Source of the DNA: Oleiphilaceae bacterium
GTDB taxonomy: Bacteria > Pseudomonadota > Gammaproteobacteria > Pseudomonadales > Oleiphilaceae
NCBI GenBank assembly: GCA_022447365.1
Contig: JAKVBL010000007.1
Coordinates: forward strand, 62,001 to 126,000
Length of the DNA: 64,000 nt
Direction: 5' to 3'
A program made the translations under genes and the position numbers. This document shows, in pieces, positions 27,204-37,524 of the stretch. Each line of letters opens with the position of its first letter. The first letter of the stretch is position 1. A model generated the notes under the pieces. That model worked only from the letters and a program-made list of their open reading frames with translations. It searched no databases and was not told where the DNA came from.

Positions 27204-28388
27204 TTAAATTTCAACAACTACCCACTGGCCGTCTTGGCTTTGAGCAAGTTTTTTAGAGCAACCGTAGGTCTGCTCATCTGATTCTGAAAGGCTTTGCACG
27301 ACACGCTGCGTCTGTCGCAAATCAGCGATCCGCTCTAGCAACGCTTTATCTGTGCCGTATGGAGCTAAAATCGCCCCTGAATTCATTGTGCTAATACGAG
27401 ACTGCAAACGCACGAGCGTTTTTAAGTCTGCACTAAAACCGGTTGCTGGGCGAGATTCACCAAATTCAGCGCCGATGGAGTCATATCGTCCACCTTTAGC
27501 CAATGCATATCCAAAGCTTGGTGTATATGCGCTGAACATCACGCCAGTATGATAGTCATAGCCTCGTAACTCGCAGAAATCATAGCCTAGTTCAATTTCT
27601 GGGAAACGCTCGCCAACCAACTCAGCAAAACGCATCAAAGCATCAACGGCATCTAAAGTTTCGTTACTAGCTAATTCAGAGTACTGGGATATGCTTTTTC
27701 GCACTTCCGACAAGGCATCAATACTGCCGCTAAGCAGAGCGATTTCGCGAATAATATCGATAACCGGCAACTTATGTTCAGCGGCTAGCGTATCAAGCTC
27801 GGGAATTGACTTGCGATTCAATGCGCTGAAAATTCGATCTTCTAGTTCTCTCGGGAGCTCAGCTGAAGTCATCAAGCCACGATATATACCAACGTGCGCC
27901 AAGTCCACATGAACCTTTGAGACATCTGCAATAGTCAATGTCTCTAGCATCAAAGACATCACTTCTAAGTCTGCTGCTTCATTGTCAGACCCAAAAAGCT
28001 CGCATCCAATTTGCATTGGACTTCGATTGGTCATCGTATGTTCTGGACGCGTATGCAACACGCTATCGACATAACATAAACGAGAAATGTCATGGTTTTT
28101 CAATACGTGCGCATCGATACGAGCGGCTTGCGTAGTAATGTCTGAGCGAATGCCGAGCGTTCTCCCTGACAGTTGATCGGTAACTTTGAATGTTTGCAAA
28201 TCCAATTTACTGCCAGTACCGGTAAGTAAACTTTCAAGAAACTCTACAAGCGGTGGAGACACTAATTCATATCCATAGCTTGAGTATGTATCTAGCATTT
28301 CACGGCGCATTTTCTCAAGAGCCCATGCATCCGGTGGTAACAGCTCGTCAACGCCCTCAGGCAACATCCAACGTTCGGTCAAACTCAT
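27204..28388 (-). CDS. hisZ: ATP phosphoribosyltransferase regulatory subunit
   Basis: HisRS-like paralogue that, with a short HisG, forms the first enzyme of histidine synthesis. It is 394 residues from the chosen ATG (MSLTERWMLPEGVDELLPPDAW); an upstream start at 28412 would add eight residues not found in relatives. Class II tRNA synthetase-like motifs are present (FEV-type TFKVTD..GRTLGIRSDITTQAAR). The catalytic residues for aminoacylation are not conserved in this family. Placed upstream of purA as in many gammaproteobacteria. Confidence 0.92.
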   Translation of the reverse strand: MSLTERWMLPEGVDELLPPDAWALEKMRREMLDTYSSYGYELVSPPLVEFLESLLTGTGSKLDLQTFKVTDQLSGRTLGIRSDITTQAARIDAHVLKNHDISRLCYVDSVLHTRPEHTMTNRSPMQIGCELFGSDNEAADLEVMSLMLETLTIADVSKVHVDLAHVGIYRGLMTSAELPRELEDRIFSALNRKSIPELDTLAAEHKLPVIDIIREIALLSGSIDALSEVRKSISQYSELASNETLDAVDALMRFAELVGERFPEIELGYDFCELRGYDYHTGVMFSAYTPSFGYALAKGGRYDSIGAEFGESRPATGFSADLKTLVRLQSRISTMNSGAILAPYGTDKALLERIADLRQTQRVVQSLSESDEQTYGCSKKLAQSQDGQWVVVEI

Positions 28389-28418
28389 AGTATTTCTCGT
28401 GTCGATACACACATTAAA

Positions 28419-28610
28419 TTACTGCCTTAACAAAACCACGCCCAGTAGACCTGCAAGCATGCAAACTAACGCAATGCTCCTTATGGTTCTATCGTTCGCT
28501 TTGAGAATCGATGCTAAGGTTTGCTTCCAAGCTTTTGGATTCAAGAATGGCATAATGCCCTCAATTACAAGCACTAAACAAAGTGCTGTGAACAGATCAT
28601 TCCAGTCCAT
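28419..28610 (-). CDS. DUF2065 membrane protein (YjeT family)
   Basis: A 63-residue protein with two hydrophobic helices (about 6-24 and 43-61). It matches the DUF2065/YjeT family in sequence and in its conserved position between hflC and purA. The central ALVLVIEGIMPFLNPKAWK stretch is typical. Function unknown. Confidence 0.88.
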   Translation of the reverse strand: MDWNDLFTALCLVLVIEGIMPFLNPKAWKQTLASILKANDRTIRSIALVCMLAGLLGVVLLRQ

Positions 28611-28708
28611 CTAAGCTAAGTCTAATTTCGTTAAAGGCAAAGGGGCGCGATTTTAACGCTTAATTGAAAACAACAAAAGGTGTTGTTGGTATTAAAAAGG
28701 CCAAAAAA

Positions 28709-28736
28709 TGAAAAAAGCACCCTAAGGTGCTTCTTT
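28709..28736 (-). terminator. Rho-independent terminator after hflC
   Basis: AAGCACC (28715-28721) pairs with GGTGCTT (28726-28732) around CTAA. On the minus strand it is followed by six T. It suggests DUF2065-hisZ-purA have their own promoter. Confidence 0.75.
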
Positions 28737-28762
28737 CATTGATTTACGAGTAAGGAACTTGC

Positions 28763-29626
28763 CTATTTAGCCTGATTTAGGTATTTGAAGAACTCACTAT
28801 CAGGCTTTAATAAAAGGACATCTTCTTTATTAGCAAAGGTATCCTTATATGCTTGCAAGCTACGCGTAAACGCATAGAACTCTGGGTTCTTATTGAACGC
28901 TTCAGCGTAAGTGGATGCCGCAATTGCATCCCCCTCACCACGTGTGATTTCTGACTCTCGGTACGCGTCAGACTCAATAACAACCTTCTCACGATCCGCA
29001 TCAGCGCGAATACCTTCTGCCAACTCGCGACCCTGAGACCGCGTTTCACGTGCTTCACGCTCACGCTCTGTCGACATACGGCGATATACGTCTTTAGATA
29101 AGTCTTCCGGTAGATCAATACCCTTAACGCGAACATCTAAAACTCGGATACCAAATTCAGCCAAAGTCTGCTCATTCAACTTAGTAGTAATGTCAGACAT
29201 GAGCTCATCACGCTCACCCGATACAACTTCAGTCAAGCTACGAGAAGCAAACTCATCACGAAGCCCTTTGTTGGTAGAGTTAGACAAAAGCGTCGTCGCT
29301 TGCCATCTGTTGCCGGCTGTCGCCTTGTAATAAGCACTGACATCTTCGATCTGCCACTTAACAAACGAATCAACGATCAAGAACTTTTTACCAACAGTCA
29401 AGAAGCGTTCAGGACGTGAATCGAGAGTTAGAATACGCGCGTCGAATTTGCGAATATTCTGAACAAACGGCATCTTAAAGTGAATACCTGGTCCAATATC
29501 TGACTCAACAATTTCACCAAATTGAAGTTTAATCGCAACCTGTCTCTCATCAACGATATACAGAGATGACGACAATACGACGATCGCGATAAGAACCGCC
29601 ACTAACGATAATACTGACTTAGACAT
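28763..29626 (-). CDS. hflC: HflC, FtsH modulator subunit
   Basis: Band 7/SPFH membrane protein that forms the HflKC cage around the FtsH protease and limits its access to membrane substrates. It is 287 residues. It has an N-terminal membrane anchor (residues 5-24), an SPFH domain starting YIVDERQVAIKLQFGE, and a long helical region rich in Glu/Arg. Its start codon overlaps the hflK stop (TAATG). Confidence 0.95.
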   Translation of the reverse strand: MSKSVLSLVAVLIAIVVLSSSLYIVDERQVAIKLQFGEIVESDIGPGIHFKMPFVQNIRKFDARILTLDSRPERFLTVGKKFLIVDSFVKWQIEDVSAYYKATAGNRWQATTLLSNSTNKGLRDEFASRSLTEVVSGERDELMSDITTKLNEQTLAEFGIRVLDVRVKGIDLPEDLSKDVYRRMSTEREREARETRSQGRELAEGIRADADREKVVIESDAYRESEITRGEGDAIAASTYAEAFNKNPEFYAFTRSLQAYKDTFANKEDVLLLKPDSEFFKYLNQAK

Positions 29627-30798
29627 TAGCGCACCTCCCTAGCTGATGAACGCGAGTTGCGAGATCTAATCTCTTCAATTACTTGATCTGCGATTGCTGA
29701 AATATCAGAAGAGCTAGCGTCAGACCTCACGCTAGATGGTGCAGAGTTTGATCGCTCAGAAATAATCTTATCCAGAGGCAGATACATCATATTATTACCG
29801 CCCTCAACATCAATCAAAACCTTACTGCTATTGCCGTATACGTCTGAGATCGCATCGATATAGAGACGTTCTCGGGTTACTTCAGGCGCCTTGTTGTATT
29901 CAACAAGCAAGGCCTTAAAACGATCGGCTTCACCCTGAGCTTTTGCTACAACCTGATCACGATATGCACTTGCTTCTTGCAACATACGTTGCGCCTTACC
30001 CCGCGCTTCAGGAATAACTGTATTTTTATAAGCTTCTGCTTCGTTTACGAAACGCTCTTTATCAAGCTTCGCTTTCTGAACATCATCAAACGCCGCTTGA
30101 ACAGCTTGTGGTGCTCTAGCTTCTTTGATGTTAACGACACTGACGTTAATGCCGGTTTGATAGTTATCCATATAATCTTGCAAACGCTCTCTCGTGCTGT
30201 CTGCCAAAATACCACGCCCTTCAGTTAAGATTGGATCTAGGTTGGTGCTACCCACTTCGTGACGAAGAGCCGACTCAACGGCATGTTGCAGAGATCGCTC
30301 TGGATCCTCAACACGCAAAGCGAACGATACCGGATCTCGGACCGTGTATTGAACGTTCAACTCAATCGCAACAACGTTCTCGTCTTGCGTGAGCATTTCT
30401 TCTTTCAGCTCAGCGTTTCGAACGTTTGTTACGTTAACTGGTATAACCTGCTCGACGAGAGGGATGACAATTCTTAAACCAGGATCAAGTGTTCGACTGT
30501 ATTCACCAAGGAATAAAACAACTCCCCGTTGTTGCTCATCGATCGTATAAATCGATTTCCAGCCAAGAAACAGAACAAACACTACTAAGCCAACCAGAGC
30601 AATACCGCCAAAGCCCTGCTTACCACCGTTATTATCAGAACCGCCATTGCCATTTCCTGACCCGCCAAACAGCCCGTTTAGCTTGTCCATCAATTGTTTA
30701 AGCGCTTGATCTAAATCCGGCGGGCCTTGATTGCCACCACGATTATTATTACCCCATGGGTCTTTCCCATTAGAATTACCCGGCTCATTCCAAGCCAT
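29626..30798 (-). CDS. hflK: HflK, FtsH modulator subunit
   Basis: Partner of HflC in the HflKC complex. It is 390 residues. A Gly/Asn-rich cytoplasmic head (1-62) is followed by one transmembrane segment (about 66-84), an SPFH domain (YTIDEQQRGVVLFLGEYSRTL) and a helical arm. Spacing and the TAATG overlap with hflC show one operon. The Gly-rich N-terminus is a normal feature of HflK. Confidence 0.95.
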   Translation of the reverse strand: MAWNEPGNSNGKDPWGNNNRGGNQGPPDLDQALKQLMDKLNGLFGGSGNGNGGSDNNGGKQGFGGIALVGLVVFVLFLGWKSIYTIDEQQRGVVLFLGEYSRTLDPGLRIVIPLVEQVIPVNVTNVRNAELKEEMLTQDENVVAIELNVQYTVRDPVSFALRVEDPERSLQHAVESALRHEVGSTNLDPILTEGRGILADSTRERLQDYMDNYQTGINVSVVNIKEARAPQAVQAAFDDVQKAKLDKERFVNEAEAYKNTVIPEARGKAQRMLQEASAYRDQVVAKAQGEADRFKALLVEYNKAPEVTRERLYIDAISDVYGNSSKVLIDVEGGNNMMYLPLDKIISERSNSAPSSVRSDASSSDISAIADQVIEEIRSRNSRSSAREVR

Positions 30799-30866
30799 AG
30801 ATTACCCCGTTGTTGTCATCAGTTTTAATTTAAAACATTCACAGCAATCGTAAATCGCTGCGCCAA

Positions 30867-30893
30867 AAGGAGCAAGCAAACAGAATGCTCCTT
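30867..30893 (-). terminator. Hairpin between hflX and hflK
   Basis: AAGGAGCA (30867-30874) pairs with TGCTCCTT (30886-30893). On the minus strand a short T-run follows. It is a weak terminator or attenuator within the block. Confidence 0.5.
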
Positions 30894-30928
30894 ATTATGA
30901 AATCTTAGTCAGAAAGTTCTGAGCTCTC

Positions 30929-32221
30929 TTACAGCCTATCAATCAGCAAATCCGCGCGCGGAACATTGCAGCGTTTAAGCATTCTTTCAAAATCGCTGGT
31001 CTGCAAACGAACTTCAACACGTGCCATCCCTTTATCATCATACTCTTCCTGAATGACATGATTTGACTCAAATAACATCGCTCTGAGCCGACCTTGCTCT
31101 GGGCGAAGTCGAAGTATGCAGTGCATAACCTCATCGCTTAACAACTCAGCGACTGCATCAAACAATAAATCAGTTCCCTCTCCCGAGTTTGCTGACAACC
31201 ACACTCTTACGGGAGCACCATCTTCATCGCGATCAATTCTACTTACGCCATCGTCCAACAAATCGATCTTGTTATAGACTCGGAGGACCTTAACATCGCC
31301 CGCGCCTATTTCATCTAAAACTTGTTCGACTGCCTCTATATTGTCCAACCTTCTTGAATCAGCACCGTCTATAACATGCAGCAAAAGCGTAGCCGATATT
31401 GTTTCTTCTAGCGTTGCTCTGAACGCATCAACTAACTTGTGAGGTAAATGCCGTATGAACCCGACCGTATCTACCAAAATGGCACGACCAATATCGGGAA
31501 AATCAATACGCCTAAGTGTTGGATCTAGTGTTGCGAACAACTGATCAGCGGCATAAACACCCGAGTCTGTCAGCCGGTTAAATAATGTCGATTTACCGGC
31601 ATTGGTGTAGCCCACCAAAGAAATCGTGGGAATTTCAGCTCGAGTACGAGATCTGCGACCCTGGTCTCGCTGTTTGCGTACTTTTTCAAGACGCCCCGTT
31701 AATGCTTTAATACGTCCACGTAGGAGACGCCGATCAGTTTCAAGCTGCGTTTCACCCGGACCACGTAAACCGATCCCACCCTTTTGACGCTCTAAGTGAG
31801 TCCAGCCACGAATCAAACGCGTTGATATATACTCTAACTGCGCAAGCTCTACCTGCAACTTGCCTTCGTGAGTACGAGCACGCTGCGCAAAGATATCAAG
31901 GATCACACCAGTCCGATCGATCACTCTGCACTCAAGGGAGCCCTCAAGGTTACGCTGCTGACTAGGCGAGAGAGCGTGATTGAACAACACCACATCAGCG
32001 TCGGTTACTGCTTTTTCCGTAATTATTTCTTCTAACTTTCCGGAACCTACAAAAAAACGCGCACTGGGTTGCGATCGACTACCGGTAACGATCCCAACAG
32101 GCTCAACACCTGCCGAACGCACAAGTTCACGAAACTCCTGCGCATCTTCACGGTCATTTTCATTTGGAAAGTCTAAGTGGACGAGAACAGCTCGCTCTCC
32201 CGCATCTGGTCTATCAAACAC
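30929..32221 (-). CDS. hflX: GTPase HflX
   Basis: Ribosome-associated GTPase that splits stalled or heat-damaged 70S ribosomes. It is 430 residues. The N-terminal HflX domain ends with GGIGLRGPGETQLETDRRLLR, followed by a coiled segment and the G domain with P-loop GYTNAGKSTLFN, DTVGFI (G3) and NKIDLLD (G4). Located downstream of hfq. Confidence 0.96.
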   Translation of the reverse strand: MFDRPDAGERAVLVHLDFPNENDREDAQEFRELVRSAGVEPVGIVTGSRSQPSARFFVGSGKLEEIITEKAVTDADVVLFNHALSPSQQRNLEGSLECRVIDRTGVILDIFAQRARTHEGKLQVELAQLEYISTRLIRGWTHLERQKGGIGLRGPGETQLETDRRLLRGRIKALTGRLEKVRKQRDQGRRSRTRAEIPTISLVGYTNAGKSTLFNRLTDSGVYAADQLFATLDPTLRRIDFPDIGRAILVDTVGFIRHLPHKLVDAFRATLEETISATLLLHVIDGADSRRLDNIEAVEQVLDEIGAGDVKVLRVYNKIDLLDDGVSRIDRDEDGAPVRVWLSANSGEGTDLLFDAVAELLSDEVMHCILRLRPEQGRLRAMLFESNHVIQEEYDDKGMARVEVRLQTSDFERMLKRCNVPRADLLIDRL

Positions 32222-32272
32222 GGCAGAGCTTAAATACTAACGAGAAAATACCAATTTCCAATGGAGTATTAC

Positions 32273-32512
32273 CTATGAACCCGCTTCTTCATCCATTGAC
32301 GGCATACGCACATTACGCGCAGGTACAACAGTAGAAATGGCATGCTTATATACCATTTGGCTAACAGTATTTTTGAGTAAGATGACGAACTGATCGAAAG
32401 ACTCGATTTGACCTTGTAACTTGATGCCATTTACCAAGAAGATAGATACTGGAATGCGCTCTTTGCGGAGTGCATTTAAGTATGGATCTTGAAGTGAGTG
32501 TCCCTTAGACAT
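32273..32512 (-). CDS. hfq: RNA-binding protein Hfq
   Basis: Sm-like hexameric RNA chaperone for sRNA-mRNA pairing. It is 79 residues. Sm1 ([22 protein letters not shown]) and Sm2 ([10 protein letters not shown]) motifs are intact. The acidic C-terminal tail is short (ends PSMDEEAGS) compared with the 102-residue E. coli protein, as in many pseudomonads and marine species. Located between miaA and hflX. Confidence 0.97.
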   Translation of the reverse strand: MSKGHSLQDPYLNALRKERIPVSIFLVNGIKLQGQIESFDQFVILLKNTVSQMVYKHAISTVVPARNVRMPSMDEEAGS

Positions 32513-32566
32513 TATTGTAATCTCCCGTTTTTTAAATATTTAACGCAATTATAGTCAATCTTACGT

Positions 32567-33568
32567 TTAGTTGTTAAATGAGGCCGCGTTAAAACTTTTC
32601 AACACTATCTCAATATTATTTTTCGCGCCAGTTTCTAGCCAGACAATATCCCGCCAAGCCCTCAACCACGTTAACTGTCGCTTAGCTAATTGGCGTGTTG
32701 CCACGACCCCTTTTTCTATCATCGTATCGTAGTCATAGGTACCATCCAAATATTCCCACATTTGTCTGTAACCCACACAACGCATAGAGGGCAAGTCCAA
32801 ACTTAGATCACCTCGCGCTCGTAAAGTTTCGACCTCTTGCTGAAAATTTGCCTCGAGCATACCTCGAAACCTTAGTTCAATTCTTTTATGAAGCAACTTT
32901 CGATCACTTGGCGCAATCGCAAACGGCAAAATCTCGAACGGAATAGGAGGTAAACTCGCGCCATCAGGACTGCCAGCTCCATTAACTACTCCCGATCCGA
33001 CTTGTTTTTGGTCACTCCAATGCTCAGTCAAAGTTCGACCACTAACCCTGTATACTTCCATTGCTCGCTGAAGACGCTGGGAATCATTTGGCTTGATACG
33101 TTTAGCCGAGTCAGGATCAACCTTAGCCAGCTCTTCATGTACAAAAAGCCAGCCTTTCTCCGCAGCCAAGGCATTAATTGAGTCACGCACAGATTGATCA
33201 GCCGAAGGCATAGAAGCAATACCTTCTTTTAACACCTTGAAATACATCATCGTCCCGCCGACAAGAAGCGGTACTTTTCCCGCTGCAACAATATCATTCA
33301 TCTCTCTGAGCGCATCATCATAAAAACGTGCGACAGAATAAGACTCGGCAGGGTCGATAATATCAATCAAACGATGAGGCGCTTGCAGCAACTCACTCTC
33401 ACTCGGCTTCGCGGTGCCGATATTCATATCTTTAAATACGAGCGCTGAATCAACACTGACAAGCTCCACCGGCAATATCTTGCGCAGCGCTATAGCCAAA
33501 TCGGTTTTACCTGAAGCTGTCGGCCCCATTAGAAAAATAGCCGGCGGCATAGTACGAAGCGAAGACAT
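32567..33568 (-). CDS. miaA: tRNA dimethylallyltransferase
   Basis: Adds a dimethylallyl group to A37 of tRNAs reading UNN codons. It is 333 residues from the ATG at 33568, chosen because an AGGG lies about 9 bases upstream and it clears the mutL stop; a GTG at 33598 would add ten residues. P-loop [11 protein letters not shown] and [17 protein letters not shown] are diagnostic. Confidence 0.95.
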   Translation of the reverse strand: MSSLRTMPPAIFLMGPTASGKTDLAIALRKILPVELVSVDSALVFKDMNIGTAKPSESELLQAPHRLIDIIDPAESYSVARFYDDALREMNDIVAAGKVPLLVGGTMMYFKVLKEGIASMPSADQSVRDSINALAAEKGWLFVHEELAKVDPDSAKRIKPNDSQRLQRAMEVYRVSGRTLTEHWSDQKQVGSGVVNGAGSPDGASLPPIPFEILPFAIAPSDRKLLHKRIELRFRGMLEANFQQEVETLRARGDLSLDLPSMRCVGYRQMWEYLDGTYDYDTMIEKGVVATRQLAKRQLTWLRAWRDIVWLETGAKNNIEIVLKSFNAASFNN

Positions 33569-33587
33569 AGAAACCCTAGTAGTGAAA

Positions 33588-35465
33588 CTATCGACCACGT
33601 AAGAATAGCTTATCTAATTCAGGCATCGACAAAGTCGTCCAAGTTGGTCGACCGTGATTACACTGACCACTACGTTCGGTCTCTTCCATGTCACGCAGCA
33701 GCGCATTCATCTCACTTATCGTCAAAACTCGGTTTGCCCGAACAGAACCATGACAAGCCATTGTCCCCATCAACTCGTTTGCCTTTGCTTCTAGCTGATC
33801 AGACTGCCCGTAGCCAATCATGTCGCTCAAGACGTCTCGTACAAGCTGAACGATGTCTGTTTTTTGCAGAATCACAGGGACTTCACGAATCACTAGAGAT
33901 TCAGGTGCAGCCCGCTCAACTCTCAACCCGAATCGTTGGAGCTCCACAGCACAATCTTCAGCAACATCTGCTTCCCTAGTACTAACAGCAATCGACATCG
34001 GAACAAGCAGTGGCTGAGATTGAATACCCGCGCCGTAAAAATCGGACTTCATCTTTTCGTAAGTAATGCGTTCATGCGCAGCGTGCATATCAACAATTAT
34101 TAAGCCCGAACTGTTTTGAGCGAGAATATAAACACCATGAAGCTGAGCAATCGCGAAGCCTAAAGGATGATCTTCGGCATTATTAGATACGTCAACAGTG
34201 TTAGAAAGCTCTGGCAAATCTGGCTTCAAACCACCATACAGAGAACTCATCCCATCTAAGGCCGTGCGCACTTCACTTTGAGCAGGATTATTTGGAATAA
34301 ACTGCGGTTGAAACGCAGCCCCCGTATTCGAACTCGGCACGGACAATGGCATGCGGGTTTGACTATTATAACCGGGTTGCGCGGCTAAGCCTGTCTCCTG
34401 GTGAATCGCCTCACTCTCAGCAACTCGACTTGCGCTTTGCTCTTCGCGCATATACTCGTCAGGACGAACATCCGCTAACGCGCGATGCAAGCTTCTGAAT
34501 ATGAAATCGTGCACTAAGCGCCCGTCACGAAAACGAACTTCATGCTTCGTAGGGTGCACATTCACATCAACAAGAGCTGGATCCAATTCTAAATACAGTA
34601 CAAAGGCTGGATGTCGGCCGTGATAAAGCACATCCCTATATGCTTGCTTAACAGCATGACTAACCAAGCGATCACGAATCACGCGCCCATTCACGAAAAA
34701 GTACTGCAAATCCGCCTGACTTCGAGAGAACGTTGGCAGCGCGACCCAGCCCCATAGTTTTAACCCTGACGCCTCGACATCAATCTCTACAGCGTTTTCC
34801 ATAAACGGCTTACCGCACAAACTCGCCACACGCTGCTCTTTATCTCTTAATGTGATCGCAGGGCGCAAACTATGCACCGGCTTACCGTTGTGAGACAGAT
34901 CAAACCCAACATCAAATCGCCCCAAAGCTTGCCGTTTGACGACTTCCTCCAAATGATTGAATTCCGTCTTTTCAGTGCGCAAAAACTTACGGCGTGCAGG
35001 CGTGTTGAAGAATAAATCTCGAACATCAACCGTAGTACCGCGATTGTGTGCCGCAGGACTAATATTCGCGACCATATCGCGCCCTTCCGTCTCCACCGTC
35101 CAAGCTTCGTCCGCGCCCTCAGTTTTTGAACTGAGCTGCAATCGCGACACAGAGCTAACACTGGCTAAAGCCTCACCACGAAACCCAAGTGTTGCAACGG
35201 CCTCAAGATCATCCAAAGATAGTATTTTGCTAGTTGCATGGCGGCTAAGCGCTAAAGGAAGGTCTTCTTTTTCAATGCCATAACCATCATCTCGAATACA
35301 TATTCGCTTAACTCCACCGCCCTCAACGGTCACCTGAATTCGATGACAACCTGCATCTAAAGAGTTTTCGAGCAGCTCTTTCACTACGGATGCAGGTCTT
35401 TCAACAACTTCTCCTGCAGCAATCTGGTTAGCGAGTCGAGGAGATAACTTTTGTATTTTTGACAT
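33588..35465 (-). CDS. mutL: DNA mismatch repair protein MutL
   Basis: GHKL ATPase that links MutS mismatch recognition to downstream repair. It is 625 residues. N-terminal motifs [23 protein letters not shown] and [16 protein letters not shown] are intact. The C-terminal dimerisation domain contains [11 protein letters not shown]. No endonuclease DQHA(X)2E(X)4E motif is seen, consistent with a MutH-type or Dam-linked lineage. Confidence 0.96.
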   Translation of the reverse strand: MSKIQKLSPRLANQIAAGEVVERPASVVKELLENSLDAGCHRIQVTVEGGGVKRICIRDDGYGIEKEDLPLALSRHATSKILSLDDLEAVATLGFRGEALASVSSVSRLQLSSKTEGADEAWTVETEGRDMVANISPAAHNRGTTVDVRDLFFNTPARRKFLRTEKTEFNHLEEVVKRQALGRFDVGFDLSHNGKPVHSLRPAITLRDKEQRVASLCGKPFMENAVEIDVEASGLKLWGWVALPTFSRSQADLQYFFVNGRVIRDRLVSHAVKQAYRDVLYHGRHPAFVLYLELDPALVDVNVHPTKHEVRFRDGRLVHDFIFRSLHRALADVRPDEYMREEQSASRVAESEAIHQETGLAAQPGYNSQTRMPLSVPSSNTGAAFQPQFIPNNPAQSEVRTALDGMSSLYGGLKPDLPELSNTVDVSNNAEDHPLGFAIAQLHGVYILAQNSSGLIIVDMHAAHERITYEKMKSDFYGAGIQSQPLLVPMSIAVSTREADVAEDCAVELQRFGLRVERAAPESLVIREVPVILQKTDIVQLVRDVLSDMIGYGQSDQLEAKANELMGTMACHGSVRANRVLTISEMNALLRDMEETERSGQCNHGRPTWTTLSMPELDKLFLRGR

Positions 35466-35532
35466 ATGAAACTAACGGAGAGGTAAAGCAAAGAGTTTAA
35501 CACGCTGTCATTCGCTTAATAACCGATAGTTA

Positions 35533-36867
35533 TTAAGAATTAGGAAGTTTAAGTCGCTGACCAACCCATAAAACGTCTGAATTAAGTTTATTAAGTTTCC
35601 GAAGACTCTTAATACTCACAGCATTATTGTGCGCAATCTGCGATAGAGTATCGCCCTTTTTAACCGTATATGAACTACCTGACTTAGATTGATTTGAAGC
35701 TAGCCAAGTACCAATTGGAGGTTGATCTGAAAAATAAGATTTAACGCCCTTAGAGATCGAGCCAGCAATCTTTCTTTGGTAACTACGAGTATTCAAACGA
35801 CGAGATTCTGTAGGATTCGAGATAAAACCCGTCTCAACTAAAATTGATGGGATGTCGGGGGACTTTAAGACCATAAAACCGGCCTGTTCGACCTGCCGCT
35901 TGTGAAGACGAGCGACTCCCCCCAAAGACTGAAGCACACGATCACCCACTGATAAACTTGCCTTTAGGCTTGCGGTAGAGCTGAGATCCAACAAAACAGA
36001 CGCTAGCATGTCATCGTGATCACCGAGATTCACGCCGCTACCGCCAATCAAGTCAGATGCATTCTCACGCTTGGCGAGCCAGCGAGCCGCCTCACTTGAA
36101 GCCCCTTTCTTCGACAGCGCGAAAACAGAAGCACCATTAGCTTGAGGTCTTGTGAAAGCATCGGCATGCACAGAGACAAATAAATCGGCGTTACGCTTTC
36201 GAGCGATCTCCGTACGGTTTCGTAGCCCTATAAAATAATCACTCTCGCGCGTTAAATAGGCGCGATAACCTTTAACGGCATTAATCTGCCTGGCCAATTC
36301 CTTAGAAATTGAAAGCACCACGTTTTTCTCACGAACCTTACCTGGCCCGATCGCACCAGGGTCCTCTCCGCCGTGACCAGGATCAATCACAATGATCACA
36401 TCACGTTTGCCACCTGAGCTATTTAATTGCTTAACAGGCTTATATTCTTTTACCTTCGAAAGATAAAGATCAACAACCAAACGATCTCCATAGCTCTCAT
36501 TCGGCTTAAGCAAAAAGCTTTTCGGTTTTACCGAAGCTTTCAGATCCAACACAATTCTGAGATCAGTGTTATTTCTCACAGCGCTCCTTATTTTTTTAAT
36601 AGGAGATCCTTCCAAAGAAACAGCGTCAAAACGAGTATTCTTCTTTACATTCTTAATATCTAAAACAACACGTGGAGGATTATTCAATGTCATCAACTGG
36701 TGTGATGTTGAACCGCCAAGATCAAACACTAAACGAGAATGGTCAGGCGCATTCCATAACCTCGCATCATTGATTGCTATATTGGCCGCAAATGCACTGT
36801 GCGACCAAAAGCCGAGCACAAAACATAAGCATACGTAATGGGCCATTCTAGAAAAAACGAATCGCAT
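35533..36867 (-). CDS. N-acetylmuramoyl-L-alanine amidase (AmiC/AmiB type)
   Basis: Periplasmic amidase that splits septal peptidoglycan. It is 444 residues: signal peptide (1-27, ending AFAA), AMIN domain (about 30-130), amidase_3 domain (about 155-375) with zinc-ligand motifs IDPGHGGEDPGA and FVSVHADAF, and one LysM repeat at the C-terminus (YTVKKGDTLSQIAHNN). The AMIN domain targets the septum, LysM binds glycan. Its start overlaps the tsaE stop by one base (TGATG). Confidence 0.93.
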   Translation of the reverse strand: MRFVFSRMAHYVCLCFVLGFWSHSAFAANIAINDARLWNAPDHSRLVFDLGGSTSHQLMTLNNPPRVVLDIKNVKKNTRFDAVSLEGSPIKKIRSAVRNNTDLRIVLDLKASVKPKSFLLKPNESYGDRLVVDLYLSKVKEYKPVKQLNSSGGKRDVIIVIDPGHGGEDPGAIGPGKVREKNVVLSISKELARQINAVKGYRAYLTRESDYFIGLRNRTEIARKRNADLFVSVHADAFTRPQANGASVFALSKKGASSEAARWLAKRENASDLIGGSGVNLGDHDDMLASVLLDLSSTASLKASLSVGDRVLQSLGGVARLHKRQVEQAGFMVLKSPDIPSILVETGFISNPTESRRLNTRSYQRKIAGSISKGVKSYFSDQPPIGTWLASNQSKSGSSYTVKKGDTLSQIAHNNAVSIKSLRKLNKLNSDVLWVGQRLKLPNS

Positions 36868-37382
36868 CAGCGGCTCCCCGCTATAAGAACATCGAAATCA
36901 ACACCCGAAAAAGCAGAATGTTCAGCAACTAACAAACCACAGCAGCGACTTTCAGCTTCAATATTCATCGAAAGGGTTACGTCTGCTTTAGGCAAAAGCC
37001 CTTCACCCCGTGCCGGCCACTCCACAAAGCAAAGAATTCGATCTTGTTCACATAGATCTGGATTAAGAAAATCGCGCATCCCCATAAACTCGAGTTCTTC
37101 TGGGTCTGCCAAGCGATAAAGGTCAAAATGATAAACCTTCAATCCTTTAGGCTCATACTCTTCAACGAGCGTGTACGTTGGAGACTTCACACTTCCTTCA
37201 TGACCAAGACCGCGCAATATGCTACGAACAAGTGTTGTTTTCCCGGCGCCAAGATCACCAATCAAATAAACAACCGTTAATGCAGAATCAGAATCAAGCA
37301 GAACTTCTGCGAGGCCCTTTCCAAATCGATCCGTAGCATGTTCATCAGCGAGAGGAATTTGCATGAAAAAAGTCATTCCCAA
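36867..37382 (-). CDS. tsaE: tRNA threonylcarbamoyladenosine biosynthesis ATPase TsaE
   Basis: ATPase of the TsaBDE complex required for t6A37 in tRNA. It is 171 residues. Walker [20 protein letters not shown], then [14 protein letters not shown] and VYHFDLYRL are diagnostic. In E. coli nnrD (yjeF) lies between queG and tsaE; it is missing here, and tsaE is divergent from queG across 142 bases that contain no gene. Confidence 0.94.
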   Translation of the reverse strand: MGMTFFMQIPLADEHATDRFGKGLAEVLLDSDSALTVVYLIGDLGAGKTTLVRSILRGLGHEGSVKSPTYTLVEEYEPKGLKVYHFDLYRLADPEELEFMGMRDFLNPDLCEQDRILCFVEWPARGEGLLPKADVTLSMNIEAESRCCGLLVAEHSAFSGVDFDVLIAGSR

Positions 37383-37524
37383 ACTAGCAAAAACTGAGTG
37401 CTAAACTAACAAAATTAATAACTGCAACTTCGAAATAGAAATCGCATTAAGTTCAAACACTATATATCTGTTAAGCTTAGCAAAGCACTTCCGTTTGTTC
37501 ACTTAACATCATGTCACGATACTC

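Noticed and set aside
37383-37524. Possible nnrD remnant between tsaE and queG
   Set aside because: The 142 bases contain no frame or trace of NnrD; the gene is simply absent from this position.
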